From Lapidilactobacillus wuchangensis (lineage in GTDB: Bacteria; Bacillota; Bacilli; Lactobacillales; Lactobacillaceae): a DNA stretch of 64,000 nucleotides. The DNA lies in the NCBI RefSeq assembly GCF_003946645.1, contig NZ_RHOU01000003.1, positions 62,001 through 126,000 of the forward strand. The letters run 5' to 3'. The notes beneath the pieces are model-generated. The model did no database searches and was not told the origin of the DNA. It saw only the letters and a program-made list of their open reading frames with translations. Shown one piece after another: positions 36,660 through 45,759 of the stretch; the stretch's first letter is position 1, and each line of letters starts with the position of its first letter. Made by a program: the position numbers and the translations under genes.

Positions 36660-38237
36660 CTAATGCAGGCGCGTGACGCCACTCGGTAAGTCTTCATCAA
36701 GCGAGTTATTGGCTTGAGGCTGGTTCTCCGGTAACACCGGCCCATTATCTCGCGGCAGGCTGACTTTGAATTGTGAGCCCGAATCGACCACACTCTCGAC
36801 TGATAAAGTCCCACCATAGGCCTTAACTAGCCGAAACGCAATTGAAAGTCCTAAACCATTACCACCACGTTCTCGAGAGCGGGCCTTATCGACCCGATAG
36901 AAGCGGTCAAAAATGCGTTGTTGGTCTTTAGCGGAAATACCCAAACCAAAGTCCTGGACCACAATGTTCACGTGTTGCTGATCACTGTCGGCACTTAGCA
37001 AGACTTCCTTGCGGCTGGCCGAGTACTTGACCGCATTATCCAACAAAATAATAATAATCTGTTCTAAATGATTGCGATTCATTCGCACAAAAGTTTGCGG
37101 TGCTAACTCAACATCGGTTTGAATCGTAAAGTCTTGATGTAACATTTGAATATTGTCGACACATTGAGAAATTACCGCCTGAACATTAGTTTGATCATGC
37201 ACTGTTTTAATTTCAACTTGTTCAGCTCGGGTTAATTGCAACATTTCCTCAATTAAATTATTCATTCGCGCCGTTTCCTGGGTCGCCGCTGCTAAAGATT
37301 CCGACAACACTTCAGGATCATCCTTGCCCCAGCGATTCAGCAATTGTAAATGCCCTTGAATGACGGCAATCGGTGTTCGTAACTCATGAGAAACATCACC
37401 AACAAACTGTTTCTGCTGCTCAATATACTGTTGAATTTGATCCAACATGCCATTAAACTGACGGGCCAAATCACTAATTTCATCATTACCTGAAAGTTGG
37501 GGAATCCGCGCTGTCGATTCGGGCGATTGATCAATTTTATGAATCGTGTCCGCAATCAAATTAATTCGTTTCAATAAGCGATGAACAATTAGGTAACCAA
37601 TAAAGCCACTAAATAAAACGGCCACCACAATCAACAACGTCATTTGCCAACGTAATTGCTGAGTTGAACGATAAAGACTGTCCATCCGATTGACGACAAT
37701 CACATAACCAGTCAGTCGATAGTTTGGCTGTTCGTAAACTGGCATCGTGGTTACCACGACCCGACGGCCATTTTCTTGAACGATTTTCTGAGTCTGACTA
37801 GAAACCGGCTTGAATTTAACCGTGGTATCTCTTGATGTGAAAACTTGTTCCAACTGACGATTATAAATACTAACTGACAAATCGGAGCGCGACAATTGAT
37901 TAAAAACCGAATCCTGATAGAAGGGATCCGAATTATTTTGCGAATCACTGCTGTCGAGCTGATTATCACTTTGATAATATTCCGGCGTCATTAACGGTAC
38001 CACTTTGGCAATCGTCAGGTTTTGCTTGACGTTGCCTAAGCGATCAACCACCAATTTAGCCGTTTCAGCAGTAGTTTTCTTTTCTTGGGCTAATAAATTG
38101 TTATTAAAGGTCGCATAAATAATGCTTGCGAAAATAACAAAAGTAAAAAAAATGGTCAGACCAACAGCGGCGGACCATTTTACCCGTAATGTTAAACGTA
38201 AACTTTTCTTTTTAGTTGCAGTTGTTTTTTTCGTCAT
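36660..38237 (-). CDS. arlS: ArlS-type sensor histidine kinase
   Basis: A 525-residue membrane kinase: basic N-terminus, first membrane segment (VGLTIFFTFVIFASIIYATF), a 150-residue extracytoplasmic domain, a second membrane segment (MTLLIVVAVLFSGFIGYLIV), HAMP, HisKA with the phospho-His in FVGDVSHELRTPIAVI, and HATPase_c with LLDNAVKYSA, DFGLGIS and GGNGLGLSIAFRLV. The neighbour ArlR is its partner. ArlRS-type systems control surface, wall and metal-related functions in staphylococci and lactobacilli. The signal is unknown. Confidence 0.9.
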   Translation of the reverse strand: MTKKTTATKKKSLRLTLRVKWSAAVGLTIFFTFVIFASIIYATFNNNLLAQEKKTTAETAKLVVDRLGNVKQNLTIAKVVPLMTPEYYQSDNQLDSSDSQNNSDPFYQDSVFNQLSRSDLSVSIYNRQLEQVFTSRDTTVKFKPVSSQTQKIVQENGRRVVVTTMPVYEQPNYRLTGYVIVVNRMDSLYRSTQQLRWQMTLLIVVAVLFSGFIGYLIVHRLLKRINLIADTIHKIDQSPESTARIPQLSGNDEISDLARQFNGMLDQIQQYIEQQKQFVGDVSHELRTPIAVIQGHLQLLNRWGKDDPEVLSESLAAATQETARMNNLIEEMLQLTRAEQVEIKTVHDQTNVQAVISQCVDNIQMLHQDFTIQTDVELAPQTFVRMNRNHLEQIIIILLDNAVKYSASRKEVLLSADSDQQHVNIVVQDFGLGISAKDQQRIFDRFYRVDKARSRERGGNGLGLSIAFRLVKAYGGTLSVESVVDSGSQFKVSLPRDNGPVLPENQPQANNSLDEDLPSGVTRLH

Positions 38238-38249
38238 TGTGGCACACCC

Positions 38250-38954
38250 TTAAGAATGCATGACATACCCAGTACCACGGACAGTTTGAATATAACTGCG
38301 CCGATTAGGCCGATCAATTTTGTTCCGCAAGTAACGCACATAAACATCAACCACGTTAGTCGCGACTTGTTCATTGTAACCCCAAACTTGCCGTAATAGC
38401 TCGTCACGAGGCACAACGGTATTGGCGTTTTCCACCAAGATCAATAATAATGATGACTCACGCTTTGATAATTGGATGATTTCACTGCCGCGAATAACCG
38501 TCCGTGTTTGTGGTTCAATAATTAAATCACGGAAAACAATTTGCTTTTGGTGAGCTGCCCGTGATTGACGTTCCATATCTGAGCGCCGAATTAAAGCTCG
38601 TAAACGAGCCAACAATTCTTCAATCGCAAATGGCTTCACTAAATAATCATCAGCCCCGTCATCCAAGCCGGCAACCCTGTCAAGCACTGAATCTTTTGCG
38701 GTGACCATAATGATCGGTGTTGACTTTTCTTTACGAACTCGCCGACAAACTTCAAAGCCGTTCAAATCTGGTAACATCAAGTCTAATAAAATGACATCCC
38801 AATCTTGAGCCAATGCTAAATCTAACCCTGCCCGGCCATTGCCCTCGACCGTGGTTTCATATCCTTCATGAGATAATTCTAAGTCTAAAAATCGGGCTAA
38901 ATTTTTCTCATCTTCAATAATTAAAATCTTTTTACTCGCGTCTAATTTAGACAC
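38250..38954 (-). CDS. arlR: ArlR-type response regulator (OmpR family)
   Basis: A 234-residue regulator: receiver domain with IIEDEKNLARFLDLELSHEG and phospho-acceptor Asp58 in ILLDLMLPD, Lys in LVKPFAIEELLARLRALIRR, and a winged-helix DNA-binding domain (SKRESSLLLILVENANTVVP; TVRGTGYV). The close match of ARFLDLEL to ArlR supports the name. The only in-frame start is a GTG at 38954 that touches the GGGGG run, leaving no normal ribosome-site spacing, so initiation is odd. arlR-arlS is a two-gene operon. Confidence 0.9.
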   Translation of the reverse strand: MSKLDASKKILIIEDEKNLARFLDLELSHEGYETTVEGNGRAGLDLALAQDWDVILLDLMLPDLNGFEVCRRVRKEKSTPIIMVTAKDSVLDRVAGLDDGADDYLVKPFAIEELLARLRALIRRSDMERQSRAAHQKQIVFRDLIIEPQTRTVIRGSEIIQLSKRESSLLLILVENANTVVPRDELLRQVWGYNEQVATNVVDVYVRYLRNKIDRPNRRSYIQTVRGTGYVMHS

Positions 38955-39040
38955 CCCCAGTAGTATTTGCTAAGTTACGCGCTGCTCCGGCATAATTTAG
39001 CCACTGTTTCAAAAAACAGTCAGGAGAAATTCTCATATTC

Positions 39041-39073
39041 TTCTAATATATTAGAATCTCATCAAAATGTCAA
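39041..39073 (-). promoter_or_regulatory. arlRS promoter with palindrome over the -10 box
   Basis: Minus-strand -35 TTGACA (39068-39073), 17-bp spacer, -10 TATATT (39045-39050). The -10 box is the centre of a perfect 16-bp palindrome TTCTAATATATTAGAA (39041-39056), a likely operator, perhaps for ArlR itself. The rest of the 370-bp gap to gnd holds only the gnd terminator and no further feature. Confidence 0.75.
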
Positions 39074-39252
39074 CCTCGTTTTAGAAGTTGCCTGAACCAT
39101 TATTGACCGAACTGGCAGATTTTTATTTTCTGTTAACCTCGACCGATCTGATATTGTCATGTCTCCAAACTAAATATCATCGTTTTAATTAAATTTGTGG
39201 TACAAGACTCCACGTCCCACAATAAATACCACAATGCTAATGAAGATTACAC

Positions 39253-39304
39253 AAAAAAAGCTTATCCCGAAGTTTAGAAATGGCTCTAAACGTGGGATAA
39301 GCTT
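39253..39304 (-). terminator. Terminator after gnd
   Basis: Minus-strand AAGCTTATCCC pairs with GGGATAAGCTT, with an inner GTTTAGA/TCTAAAC stem, followed by TTTTTTTG. Confidence 0.92.
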
Positions 39305-39325
39305 CAATTTTGTTCATTGTTTTTT

Positions 39326-40750
39326 TTATTGCTCAGTATACCAAGTGTAATGGTAAATGCCTTCGCGGTCATTCCGTTTGTAGGTATGAGCACCGAAGTA
39401 ATCACGTTGCGCTTGGATAATATTTGCTGGTAAGACTTGAGCACGGTATGAGTCATAATAATTGATTGCTGAGCTGAAGACTGGTGTTGGCACACCATTC
39501 TTAACTGCCAAAGCAACAACGTCACGAACCGCGTCTTGATACTTAATCGCAATATCAGTGAAGTATGGATTCAATAATAAGTTTTGCAACTTAGGATCCT
39601 TCTCATAAGCACTGGTAATTTCTTGTAAGAATTGAGCGCGAATGATACAGCCGGCCCGCCAAATTGGGGCAATCTTACTGAAATCTAATTCCCAACCATA
39701 ATGGTCAGCAGCCATCTTCATTTGTTCGAAACCTTGAGCATAACTCATGATCTTGCTGAAGTATAAAGCTTGACGAATTTTTTCGATGATTTCTTTGCGG
39801 TCAGCTGCAGAAATTTCAACTGGTTTAGGACCACTTAAAACCTTGCTTGCTTCCATCCGCTCTGGTTTCAAAGCAGAAATGTAACGAGCATAAACGGCTT
39901 CAGTGATCAATGATTGGGGCATGCCGATTTCAAGGGCATCTTGTGAACTCCACTTACCCGTTCCTTTATTGCCAGCTTCGTCTAAGATAACATCAACAAT
40001 TGGCTTGCCACTGCCAAGATCGTCTTTACGAGTTAAAATTTCCGCCGTAATTTCGATCAAGTAGCTCTTCAACTCGCCTTGATCCCAATCTTTGAAAATG
40101 TCAGCAATTTCATCAACTGATAAACCAAGAACCTGACGTAAAAGATTGTAACTTTCCGCGATTAATTCCATGTCACCATATTCGATCCCGTTATGGACCA
40201 TCTTAACGTAGTGACCAGCACCATTTTCGCCGATATAAGTAACACATGGTGCGCCGTCTTCAGCTTTAGCCGCAATTTGTTCCAAAACTGGGGCAACGAG
40301 GTCGTAAGCTTCCTTCTGGCCGCCTGGCATTAATGATGGACCTTGTAAGGCACCTAATTCACCACCAGAAACACCCATGCCAATAAAGTTAATGCCAGAC
40401 TTGTCTAGTTCAGCATTCCGCCGCATGGTATCTTTAAAGAAGGTGTTCCCGCCATCGATTAAGACATCACCCTTGTCGAGTAATGGTAATAATTCTTTAA
40501 TAACAGCATCAGTACCAGCACCGGCTTTGACCATCATCAAAATCCGCCGTGGTTTCTCTAGTGAAGCAACAAAATCTTCAACAGTGTAACTTGGAACTAA
40601 TTTCTTGTCAGCATGCTCAGTCGCAACTGCCTTTGTTTTACTACCAGTCCGGTTGTAAATTGCAACAGTATAACCGCGGCTTTCAATGTTTAGGGCTAAG
40701 TTCTTACCCATTACGGCCATGCCGATAACGCCAATTTGTGGTTTATCCAT
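39326..40750 (-). CDS. gnd: 6-phosphogluconate dehydrogenase, decarboxylating
   Basis: Oxidises 6-phosphogluconate to ribulose-5-phosphate, CO2 and NADPH in the oxidative pentose phosphate pathway. 474 residues: N-terminal Rossmann motif [20 protein letters not shown] (GxAxxG form), substrate motif [20 protein letters not shown], catalytic Lys in [15 protein letters not shown], and the C-terminal [19 protein letters not shown] tail. Single-gene unit with its own terminator. Confidence 0.97.
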   Translation of the reverse strand: MDKPQIGVIGMAVMGKNLALNIESRGYTVAIYNRTGSKTKAVATEHADKKLVPSYTVEDFVASLEKPRRILMMVKAGAGTDAVIKELLPLLDKGDVLIDGGNTFFKDTMRRNAELDKSGINFIGMGVSGGELGALQGPSLMPGGQKEAYDLVAPVLEQIAAKAEDGAPCVTYIGENGAGHYVKMVHNGIEYGDMELIAESYNLLRQVLGLSVDEIADIFKDWDQGELKSYLIEITAEILTRKDDLGSGKPIVDVILDEAGNKGTGKWSSQDALEIGMPQSLITEAVYARYISALKPERMEASKVLSGPKPVEISAADRKEIIEKIRQALYFSKIMSYAQGFEQMKMAADHYGWELDFSKIAPIWRAGCIIRAQFLQEITSAYEKDPKLQNLLLNPYFTDIAIKYQDAVRDVVALAVKNGVPTPVFSSAINYYDSYRAQVLPANIIQAQRDYFGAHTYKRNDREGIYHYTWYTEQ

Positions 40751-40788
40751 GAATCATTGCCTCCATTTATTAATACCTTTATCCTAGC

Positions 40789-40825
40789 AAAAAACGACCC
40801 TTTTTTAAAGTAAAATCGTTTTTTA
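40789..40825 (-). terminator. Terminator after yceD
   Basis: Minus-strand AAAAAACGA pairs with TCGTTTTTT, ending the operon that runs from yqeG to yceD. Confidence 0.75.
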
Positions 40826-40848
40826 ATGCTCAAATAATGAAATAATTG

Positions 40849-41430
40849 TTACTTTGTTTGCGAATCATCGTCTTGGTCAGGCAAAAGTGCCTTCAACTTA
40901 GCAAATTCGGGATTAGGTTGTTCTTCCCGTTCAGCTGCATTAGCAGCATAAGTCTGTTCACTGATCACTTCCCAGCCTTGGCCAGTTGGCATCTCATCAT
41001 CAGCTGCTTCTTCAGGCGTGAAAATTTGCGTTGGTATTGCTAACAAGATGTGGTCCTCAATCGCCGCTAACAAATCAACTTGATTATTCTCAATGACAAT
41101 CAATAAATCGTCACTGCCAGCTTCATCGTCTTCGTCATCCTGAGGAGCCGGATCTTCAAGCACGTACTGTTCGTCAATTTCTAAATCAATCGGTAAATCA
41201 ACTGGTAGTAAGCTTCTGGTTGAAGGCACCACCAATGAGCCAACCACATGGAGACGACTCCGCCAGCCTAAATCGCCACTGCCTAACGTCCCAGTAATTG
41301 TAAACTCACTGGCATCCAAAATATCACTTGAACGCTGCTGCAAGGCTGTTAATAGATTCATTTTAGTCTCAATCTTAATTGCTTGGCGATTGGACTTTTG
41401 TAATTGTTCAACTGGAAAAACTAATTTCAT
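40849..41430 (-). CDS. yceD: YceD family protein (DUF177)
   Basis: A 193-residue acidic protein of the YceD/YlbN family, linked to 23S rRNA accumulation in bacteria. N-terminal KLVFPVEQLQKSNRQAI and TGTLGSGDLGWRSRLHVVGSL fit; a long acidic stretch (PAPQDDEDDEAGSDD) lies in the middle. The usual partner rpmF (L32) is not next to it here: only about 100 bp with a terminator precede gnd. It overlaps tmcAL by 4 bp. Confidence 0.85.
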   Translation of the reverse strand: MKLVFPVEQLQKSNRQAIKIETKMNLLTALQQRSSDILDASEFTITGTLGSGDLGWRSRLHVVGSLVVPSTRSLLPVDLPIDLEIDEQYVLEDPAPQDDEDDEAGSDDLLIVIENNQVDLLAAIEDHILLAIPTQIFTPEEAADDEMPTGQGWEVISEQTYAANAAEREEQPNPEFAKLKALLPDQDDDSQTK

Positions 41431-42596
41431 TTTTTAAACTCCTTATTCGTCATGATAACCCGGCGCGTAAAGTTCTGTTCGCGACCTGACAACTGCTGAT
41501 AAAAACGATCCACTCGGACTTGCAAACCTAACTGACCCTTGGCCGCACCAGTCTTTGCATCAACTTTAGTCAGTAATGGCACTGGCAATTGCGACCGCTG
41601 TTGGTGTAAATATGCTTGACCGACCTGATTAAAGCCTAGCACCCGCAATTGTGGTCCAAATGACTGGGCTTGGACAATATCTGCTACCGTAATATTTAAA
41701 GCCGTATATAACGCCAGTCGCCGCAGACGTGCATAAGTATAACGCTTTGATTTAACGCGTTGCAGAAAATCCGCCCAACTTGTACTGACCTGATTTTGTT
41801 CACTAAACCGATATTCTAAACCTTCAGACATTTGATAAACACTAGCCAACTCAGTAGGCCAAGTGGTGTTCAAGCGAAAATGTAAGTAAGGCCACAGCTG
41901 CGCCATCTCAACATATGGCGGTTGTAGCTCCGCCACTGGGTACGGAATAAACGGTTGAATCTCTGTCGGTGACTGTTGTAGTAGTAATTGGCGAATGGCT
42001 GAAGCACTGGCAGAGGTTGCTGCTGAATCAACTTGCAATTGATCATGATCAGCACCTTGGCGTTGAATTGGCAATAACTTTAAAGGTGTTGCCAAATGTG
42101 CATTAGCAAGCGCATAACTTAAGGCCAAAAGCTGATTAGGCGCGGTCACCCGCTCACCCATGACGGTCGTTAGAAAATCATTCCATTGGGTAGCGTAGGT
42201 CTTTTGATAGTCGACCGTAAATTGTTGCTGATCTAATTGTGGTAATAACTTCTGGACAAACTGTTGATAATCAAAGTTAGCATCCTCAGTTCCAAAAGCC
42301 AAGGACTGACACTGCAATGCTGCTAAAATTGCCAAGGATCCTTGGGCAAATAAATCAGCTGGCTGACAAGCCAATGCAAAGGGCAATTCAATCACCAAGT
42401 CCGCCCCGTAAGTCAAGGCCTGCTTGACACGTTGCCATTTGTCAACAATCGCCGGCTCGCCACGTTGCACGAAATTTCCGGACATCACGACAATTAAACA
42501 ATCAGCCTGAGACTTTTCCCGTGCTTGTTGCAGTTGATACTGATGTCCGCGGTGAAATGGATTATACTCAGCAATAATCCCACAGGCTTGCATCAT
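41427..42596 (-). CDS. tmcAL: tRNA(Met) cytidine acetate ligase
   Basis: Forms N4-acetylcytidine at the wobble position of elongator tRNA-Met from acetate and ATP (Bacillus YlbM). The nucleotidyltransferase-like N-terminus CGIIAEYNPFHRGHQYQLQQ contains the HxGH-type motif, followed by VVMSGNFVQRGEPAIVDKW and the core LVIELPFALACQPADLFAQG. 389 residues. It overlaps yqeM by 4 bp, and its first codons are two ATGs. Confidence 0.94.
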   Translation of the reverse strand: MMQACGIIAEYNPFHRGHQYQLQQAREKSQADCLIVVMSGNFVQRGEPAIVDKWQRVKQALTYGADLVIELPFALACQPADLFAQGSLAILAALQCQSLAFGTEDANFDYQQFVQKLLPQLDQQQFTVDYQKTYATQWNDFLTTVMGERVTAPNQLLALSYALANAHLATPLKLLPIQRQGADHDQLQVDSAATSASASAIRQLLLQQSPTEIQPFIPYPVAELQPPYVEMAQLWPYLHFRLNTTWPTELASVYQMSEGLEYRFSEQNQVSTSWADFLQRVKSKRYTYARLRRLALYTALNITVADIVQAQSFGPQLRVLGFNQVGQAYLHQQRSQLPVPLLTKVDAKTGAAKGQLGLQVRVDRFYQQLSGREQNFTRRVIMTNKEFKK

Positions 42597-43342
42597 GCTT
42601 GCGGGGCCTTAGCCTTGAAAAACCACCGTTCAGTCGTTGGGGTAATCGCCTCACCGGCAAAACCACCGAAAGTTTCAATTTCCGTAAAGCCACTGGCAGC
42701 CAAGGCCTGTTTAACTTTAATAATGGGATAAGTCCGCTCATGATGAATTTCATTCAAGGCATCATAGCCACCTAAATCATCACGCCAAACAAAGAAAGTC
42801 AGGTCATGAAGCACACTGTTGCTAGGATCATCGGCGAAACTCGACCACATAAATGCCCAATCCTCTTCATGATAATTATACATATAACCTGGAAAAACTT
42901 CATTGACCTGATAAAGGGAATGCATATCAAATAAGAAGGTGCCACCCGGCTTTAATGATTGACGCACTTGCTCAAAGGTCGTCTGCAAATCAGCCAAATT
43001 CGTTAGATAGCACAAAGAATCATCATAGCAAGTCACCAAATCAAGCTGTGGTAATTCCAAGTCAGTTAATTGTCGAAAATCCCCCTGCATTAACGTTGCA
43101 TCAGCGTTAGCTTTGTTTAAACGATCAGCAGCTAAAGTAAGCATCTCTAAAGAGAGATCGACGCCAAAAACATCGGCACCTTGCTGCGCATATAATAACG
43201 CCAAATCGCCAGTACCACAGGCCAAATCCAGGACCTGTTGCTGCTTTAGCGAACCAAACTGCTGATTAGTGAAATCAAGCCATTGTTGGTAAAGATCTTT
43301 ATCCATTAATTGATCATAATAATAGGCAAATGTTTGATACAT
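42593..43342 (-). CDS. yqeM: SAM-dependent methyltransferase, YqeM-like
   Basis: A 249-residue class I methyltransferase: motif I VLDLACGTGDLALLYAQQGA, acidic motif VDLSLEMLTLA, LVTCYDDSLCYL and PGGTFLFDMHS. It fits YqeM, which lies between rsfS and ylbM in this conserved block. Its substrate is not known. Here it is parted from rsfS by 490 bp of decayed repeat, yet remains on the same strand. Confidence 0.88.
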   Translation of the reverse strand: MYQTFAYYYDQLMDKDLYQQWLDFTNQQFGSLKQQQVLDLACGTGDLALLYAQQGADVFGVDLSLEMLTLAADRLNKANADATLMQGDFRQLTDLELPQLDLVTCYDDSLCYLTNLADLQTTFEQVRQSLKPGGTFLFDMHSLYQVNEVFPGYMYNYHEEDWAFMWSSFADDPSNSVLHDLTFFVWRDDLGGYDALNEIHHERTYPIIKVKQALAASGFTEIETFGGFAGEAITPTTERWFFKAKAPQA

Positions 43343-43519
43343 TTATTCTCCTCGTTCGACCAACAACGCGGTGAGCAGCATTCTTCACCGCCAGTTGGAT
43401 TTACTATTGTGCTTTTATTCTAATGGAGTTATCACGATTGTTCAAGCTCGTTCTAGCAATTCAGGCTGCGACGATTAATCTGACAAGGAGTCGTCTGAAA
43501 GCAAATCAAAAAATACTGA

Positions 43520-43683
43520 TGAAAGCGATTAAACAGAATCGCGTCTAACTAGATTATTATTAGAGCTTAAGACAATTATCGCGAGAACTTTTAGCTAAAT
43601 TTTAAGTGTTGCCATCTTTGAATAATAAACAAAAAAGTCTGATTGACAATTTCTAGTTTAGCTAGATAGCTTGTCAATCAGAC
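43520..43683. repeat. R1 remnant, locus J
   Basis: This lies in the 488-bp gap between yqeM and rsfS. AACAGAATCGCGTCTAACTAG at about 43533 resembles an R1 arm start. At 43637-43683 the central hairpin GTCTGATTGACA/TGTCAATCAGAC with inner CTAG/CTAG is well kept. The following TCTGCCTGCTAATTAGT matches the spacer of other units. Both arms are otherwise gone. The hairpin could attenuate read-through from rsfS to yqeM. Confidence 0.65.
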
Positions 43684-43831
43684 CTGATTATTATATGCCA
43701 GTCTGCCTGCTAATTAGTCATACTTAATTCTGTTAGTTTAATCTAGGCCCCTATTGTTTTAAATTAAAGTGCAACCTAGCTAAATTCAGTAAGTTATTCA
43801 ACAGCTATTACCTATTAGCAAGCAATCGGCT

Positions 43832-44197
43832 TTACTTTTCTTCAGTAACCCATTCACTTAAATTAACTTCTGGTGCATCGGCCCATAATTTTTCTAAATT
43901 ATAGAAATGACGAGTCTCTTCAACAAAAATATGGACAACCACATCTTTAAAGTCGATCAAGACCCATTGTGAATCCTTGCCACCTTCGACGCGGTTTTCA
44001 ATATTGCCTAATTGATTGACCCGATCGACGATTGCTTCTTTAATGGCTTCAACCTGGCGTTCAGAGCCAGCATGCATTACCACGAAATAGTCAGCTAATA
44101 AACTCACTTTCCGCATATCTAAGGCCACGATTTGTTCGGCCCGTTTGTCATCAGCCGCTTTAACGACTGCTTTTAAAATTTCTTCACTATTGATCAC
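43832..44197 (-). CDS. rsfS: Ribosomal silencing factor RsfS
   Basis: Binds L14 on the 50S subunit and blocks subunit joining in starvation. 121 residues: VKAADDKRAEQIVALDMRKV, SLLADYFVVMHAGSERQVEA and GGKDSQWVLIDFKDVVVHIF, all typical of the family. It begins at the last base of the yqeK stop region, an overlap fitting translational coupling. Confidence 0.96.
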   Translation of the reverse strand: MINSEEILKAVVKAADDKRAEQIVALDMRKVSLLADYFVVMHAGSERQVEAIKEAIVDRVNQLGNIENRVEGGKDSQWVLIDFKDVVVHIFVEETRHFYNLEKLWADAPEVNLSEWVTEEK

Positions 44198-44814
44198 TAA
44201 TGTTGTTCCTCCTGTTTAATTCCATAAACATTATAAGCGTCAAGCATGACTGGATAAATCTTCTGTTGTCGACTCACCAAATGTTCGATCACTTGGCGCA
44301 ATTCAACTGAGACAGCTGCGTCAAGACTAGTTGCCAAAGCCTGCCGTGCAACGTCAACCTTAGGAAAGTCGCGACCAGGCTCAACATAATCAGCTACAAA
44401 AACTATTTTGTCCAAAACTGACATTTGGGCACTGCCAGCAGTGTGGTGCGCAATACTGGTTAAAATCGCCGGGTCGGTAATGCCTAACTCAGCTTTAATA
44501 AAGTATTGACCGACTAAGCCGTGCCAAACACCATTGCCATAGTCTAATAATTCTGCTGGTAAGTGCTGCTGAGCAATCATATTTTTAAAATCTTGATCAC
44601 TTTTTTCTTTCGCATAATCGTGCAAAAGTCCAGCAATCCCAGCGCGAACCACATCAGCATGATTAGCTTCAGCAATCGTCATTGCCGTTTGTTCAACGCG
44701 CAAGCAATGGTTAAAGCGATAATCGCTTAGCTGGGCCCGTAACTTGGCCACTAATTCTTGATGCGACATTGGTACTAATTGTCTAAATTCACTTGATTCA
44801 GCATACTCAGTCAT
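44197..44814 (-). CDS. yqeK: HD-domain phosphohydrolase YqeK (Ap4A hydrolase type)
   Basis: Symmetrical Ap4A hydrolase family in Firmicutes. About 205 residues: FNHCLRVEQTAMTIAEANHA, GLLHDYAKEKSDQDF with the HD pair, WHGLVGQYFIKAELGI, SIAHHTAGSAQMSVLDKIVF and ADYVEPGRDFP. The ATG at 44814 lies just after GGGG within the end of nadD; the upstream in-frame start is before that ribosome site and is not used. Confidence 0.94.
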   Translation of the reverse strand: MTEYAESSEFRQLVPMSHQELVAKLRAQLSDYRFNHCLRVEQTAMTIAEANHADVVRAGIAGLLHDYAKEKSDQDFKNMIAQQHLPAELLDYGNGVWHGLVGQYFIKAELGITDPAILTSIAHHTAGSAQMSVLDKIVFVADYVEPGRDFPKVDVARQALATSLDAAVSVELRQVIEHLVSRQQKIYPVMLDAYNVYGIKQEEQH

Positions 44815-45439
44815 GATAAAGCCCCTTTTCAGCAATGTATTTCTCGACCGCTGCTGGCACTAAATAACGAATTGAACAATGATTCTTGACCAAACCGCGA
44901 ATCCTTGTTGAGCTAATTGCTAACTCCGGCGCATCTACCCAAATCACGGGATATTGTGACTGTGCAGGATAGCCAGGACGTTTCACGCCAACAAAAGTTA
45001 CTAATTTGGCTAAATCGTTAATTCGGTGCCACTTTTTCAAATAATTGATCATGTCCGCACCGAGAATCAAATAATAATCATTCATTGGATGACGTTTCTT
45101 CAATTCGACAATCGTGTCGTAGGTGTAACTCTTACCACCACGGGCAATTTCTAATAAATCTAGTTCAAAGCCAGGATGATTCGCAATTGCCAACTCCAAC
45201 ATCGCAACTCGATCTTTGGCAGCAATGGTCTCTTTGTGATCAACATGCGGCGGCTCAGCATCAGGAATAAATAAAATCCGTTCCAATTTTAGCTGACACA
45301 TGACTTGGTCAGCCATGACCAAATGCCCCAGATGAACTGGATTAAAAGTACCGCCGACAATGCCAACAGCGTGGCGCGTCAAAGGATGCGTTGCCACTTT
45401 TACCTTTGGTTCTGGCGTTAAAATTTTTTGTTGGTTCAT
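44807..45439 (-). CDS. nadD: Nicotinate-nucleotide adenylyltransferase
   Basis: Makes nicotinate adenine dinucleotide from NaMN and ATP in NAD synthesis. 210 residues: GIVGGTFNPVHLGHLVMADQ holds the nucleotidyl-transfer HxGH motif, with FIPDAEPPHVDHK and the C-terminal ISSTRIRGLVK. An N-terminal extension of about 25 residues precedes the core, as in other lactobacilli. It overlaps yhbY and yqeK by a few bases. Confidence 0.95.
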   Translation of the reverse strand: MNQQKILTPEPKVKVATHPLTRHAVGIVGGTFNPVHLGHLVMADQVMCQLKLERILFIPDAEPPHVDHKETIAAKDRVAMLELAIANHPGFELDLLEIARGGKSYTYDTIVELKKRHPMNDYYLILGADMINYLKKWHRINDLAKLVTFVGVKRPGYPAQSQYPVIWVDAPELAISSTRIRGLVKNHCSIRYLVPAAVEKYIAEKGLYHD

Positions 45440-45747
45440 TTAATTTTGTTCACTTCGGTTGAAAGTCGTTGATATTTCTCTTTATTATTTGGCCGATAAA
45501 TCGTAATTACGCGGCCTAAATGCTGAATCACTTCAATTTTCGGTAACTCTGCTAAAGCGTCAACAACTTCAGTGACTGTCACGTCAGCGTTTTGCAACAA
45601 ACTGACTTTGATCAACTCGCGCGTAGCCAAGGCTTGTTTCAAATCTTCAATCACGGCTTCATTAACGCCATTTTTACCGATTTGGGCCATGGGCCGCAAC
45701 CGATTGGCCTTACTTTTCAAAAATTTCTTCTGTTTACTTGATAACAT
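45436..45747 (-). CDS. yhbY: YhbY family RNA-binding protein (CRM domain)
   Basis: A 103-residue CRM-domain protein: LSSKQKKFLKSKANRLRPMA then QIGKNGVNEAVIEDLKQAL (GxxG loop GKNG) and QHLGRVITIYR. It associates with pre-50S particles. It sits between yqeH and nadD in the ribosome-biogenesis block. Confidence 0.94.
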   Translation of the reverse strand: MLSSKQKKFLKSKANRLRPMAQIGKNGVNEAVIEDLKQALATRELIKVSLLQNADVTVTEVVDALAELPKIEVIQHLGRVITIYRPNNKEKYQRLSTEVNKIK

Positions 45748-45759
45748 GAATTAACTCTC

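Noticed and set aside
41870..42055. Small frames inside tmcAL and other long genes
   Set aside because: They are frame shadows of well-supported genes on the same or opposite strand.
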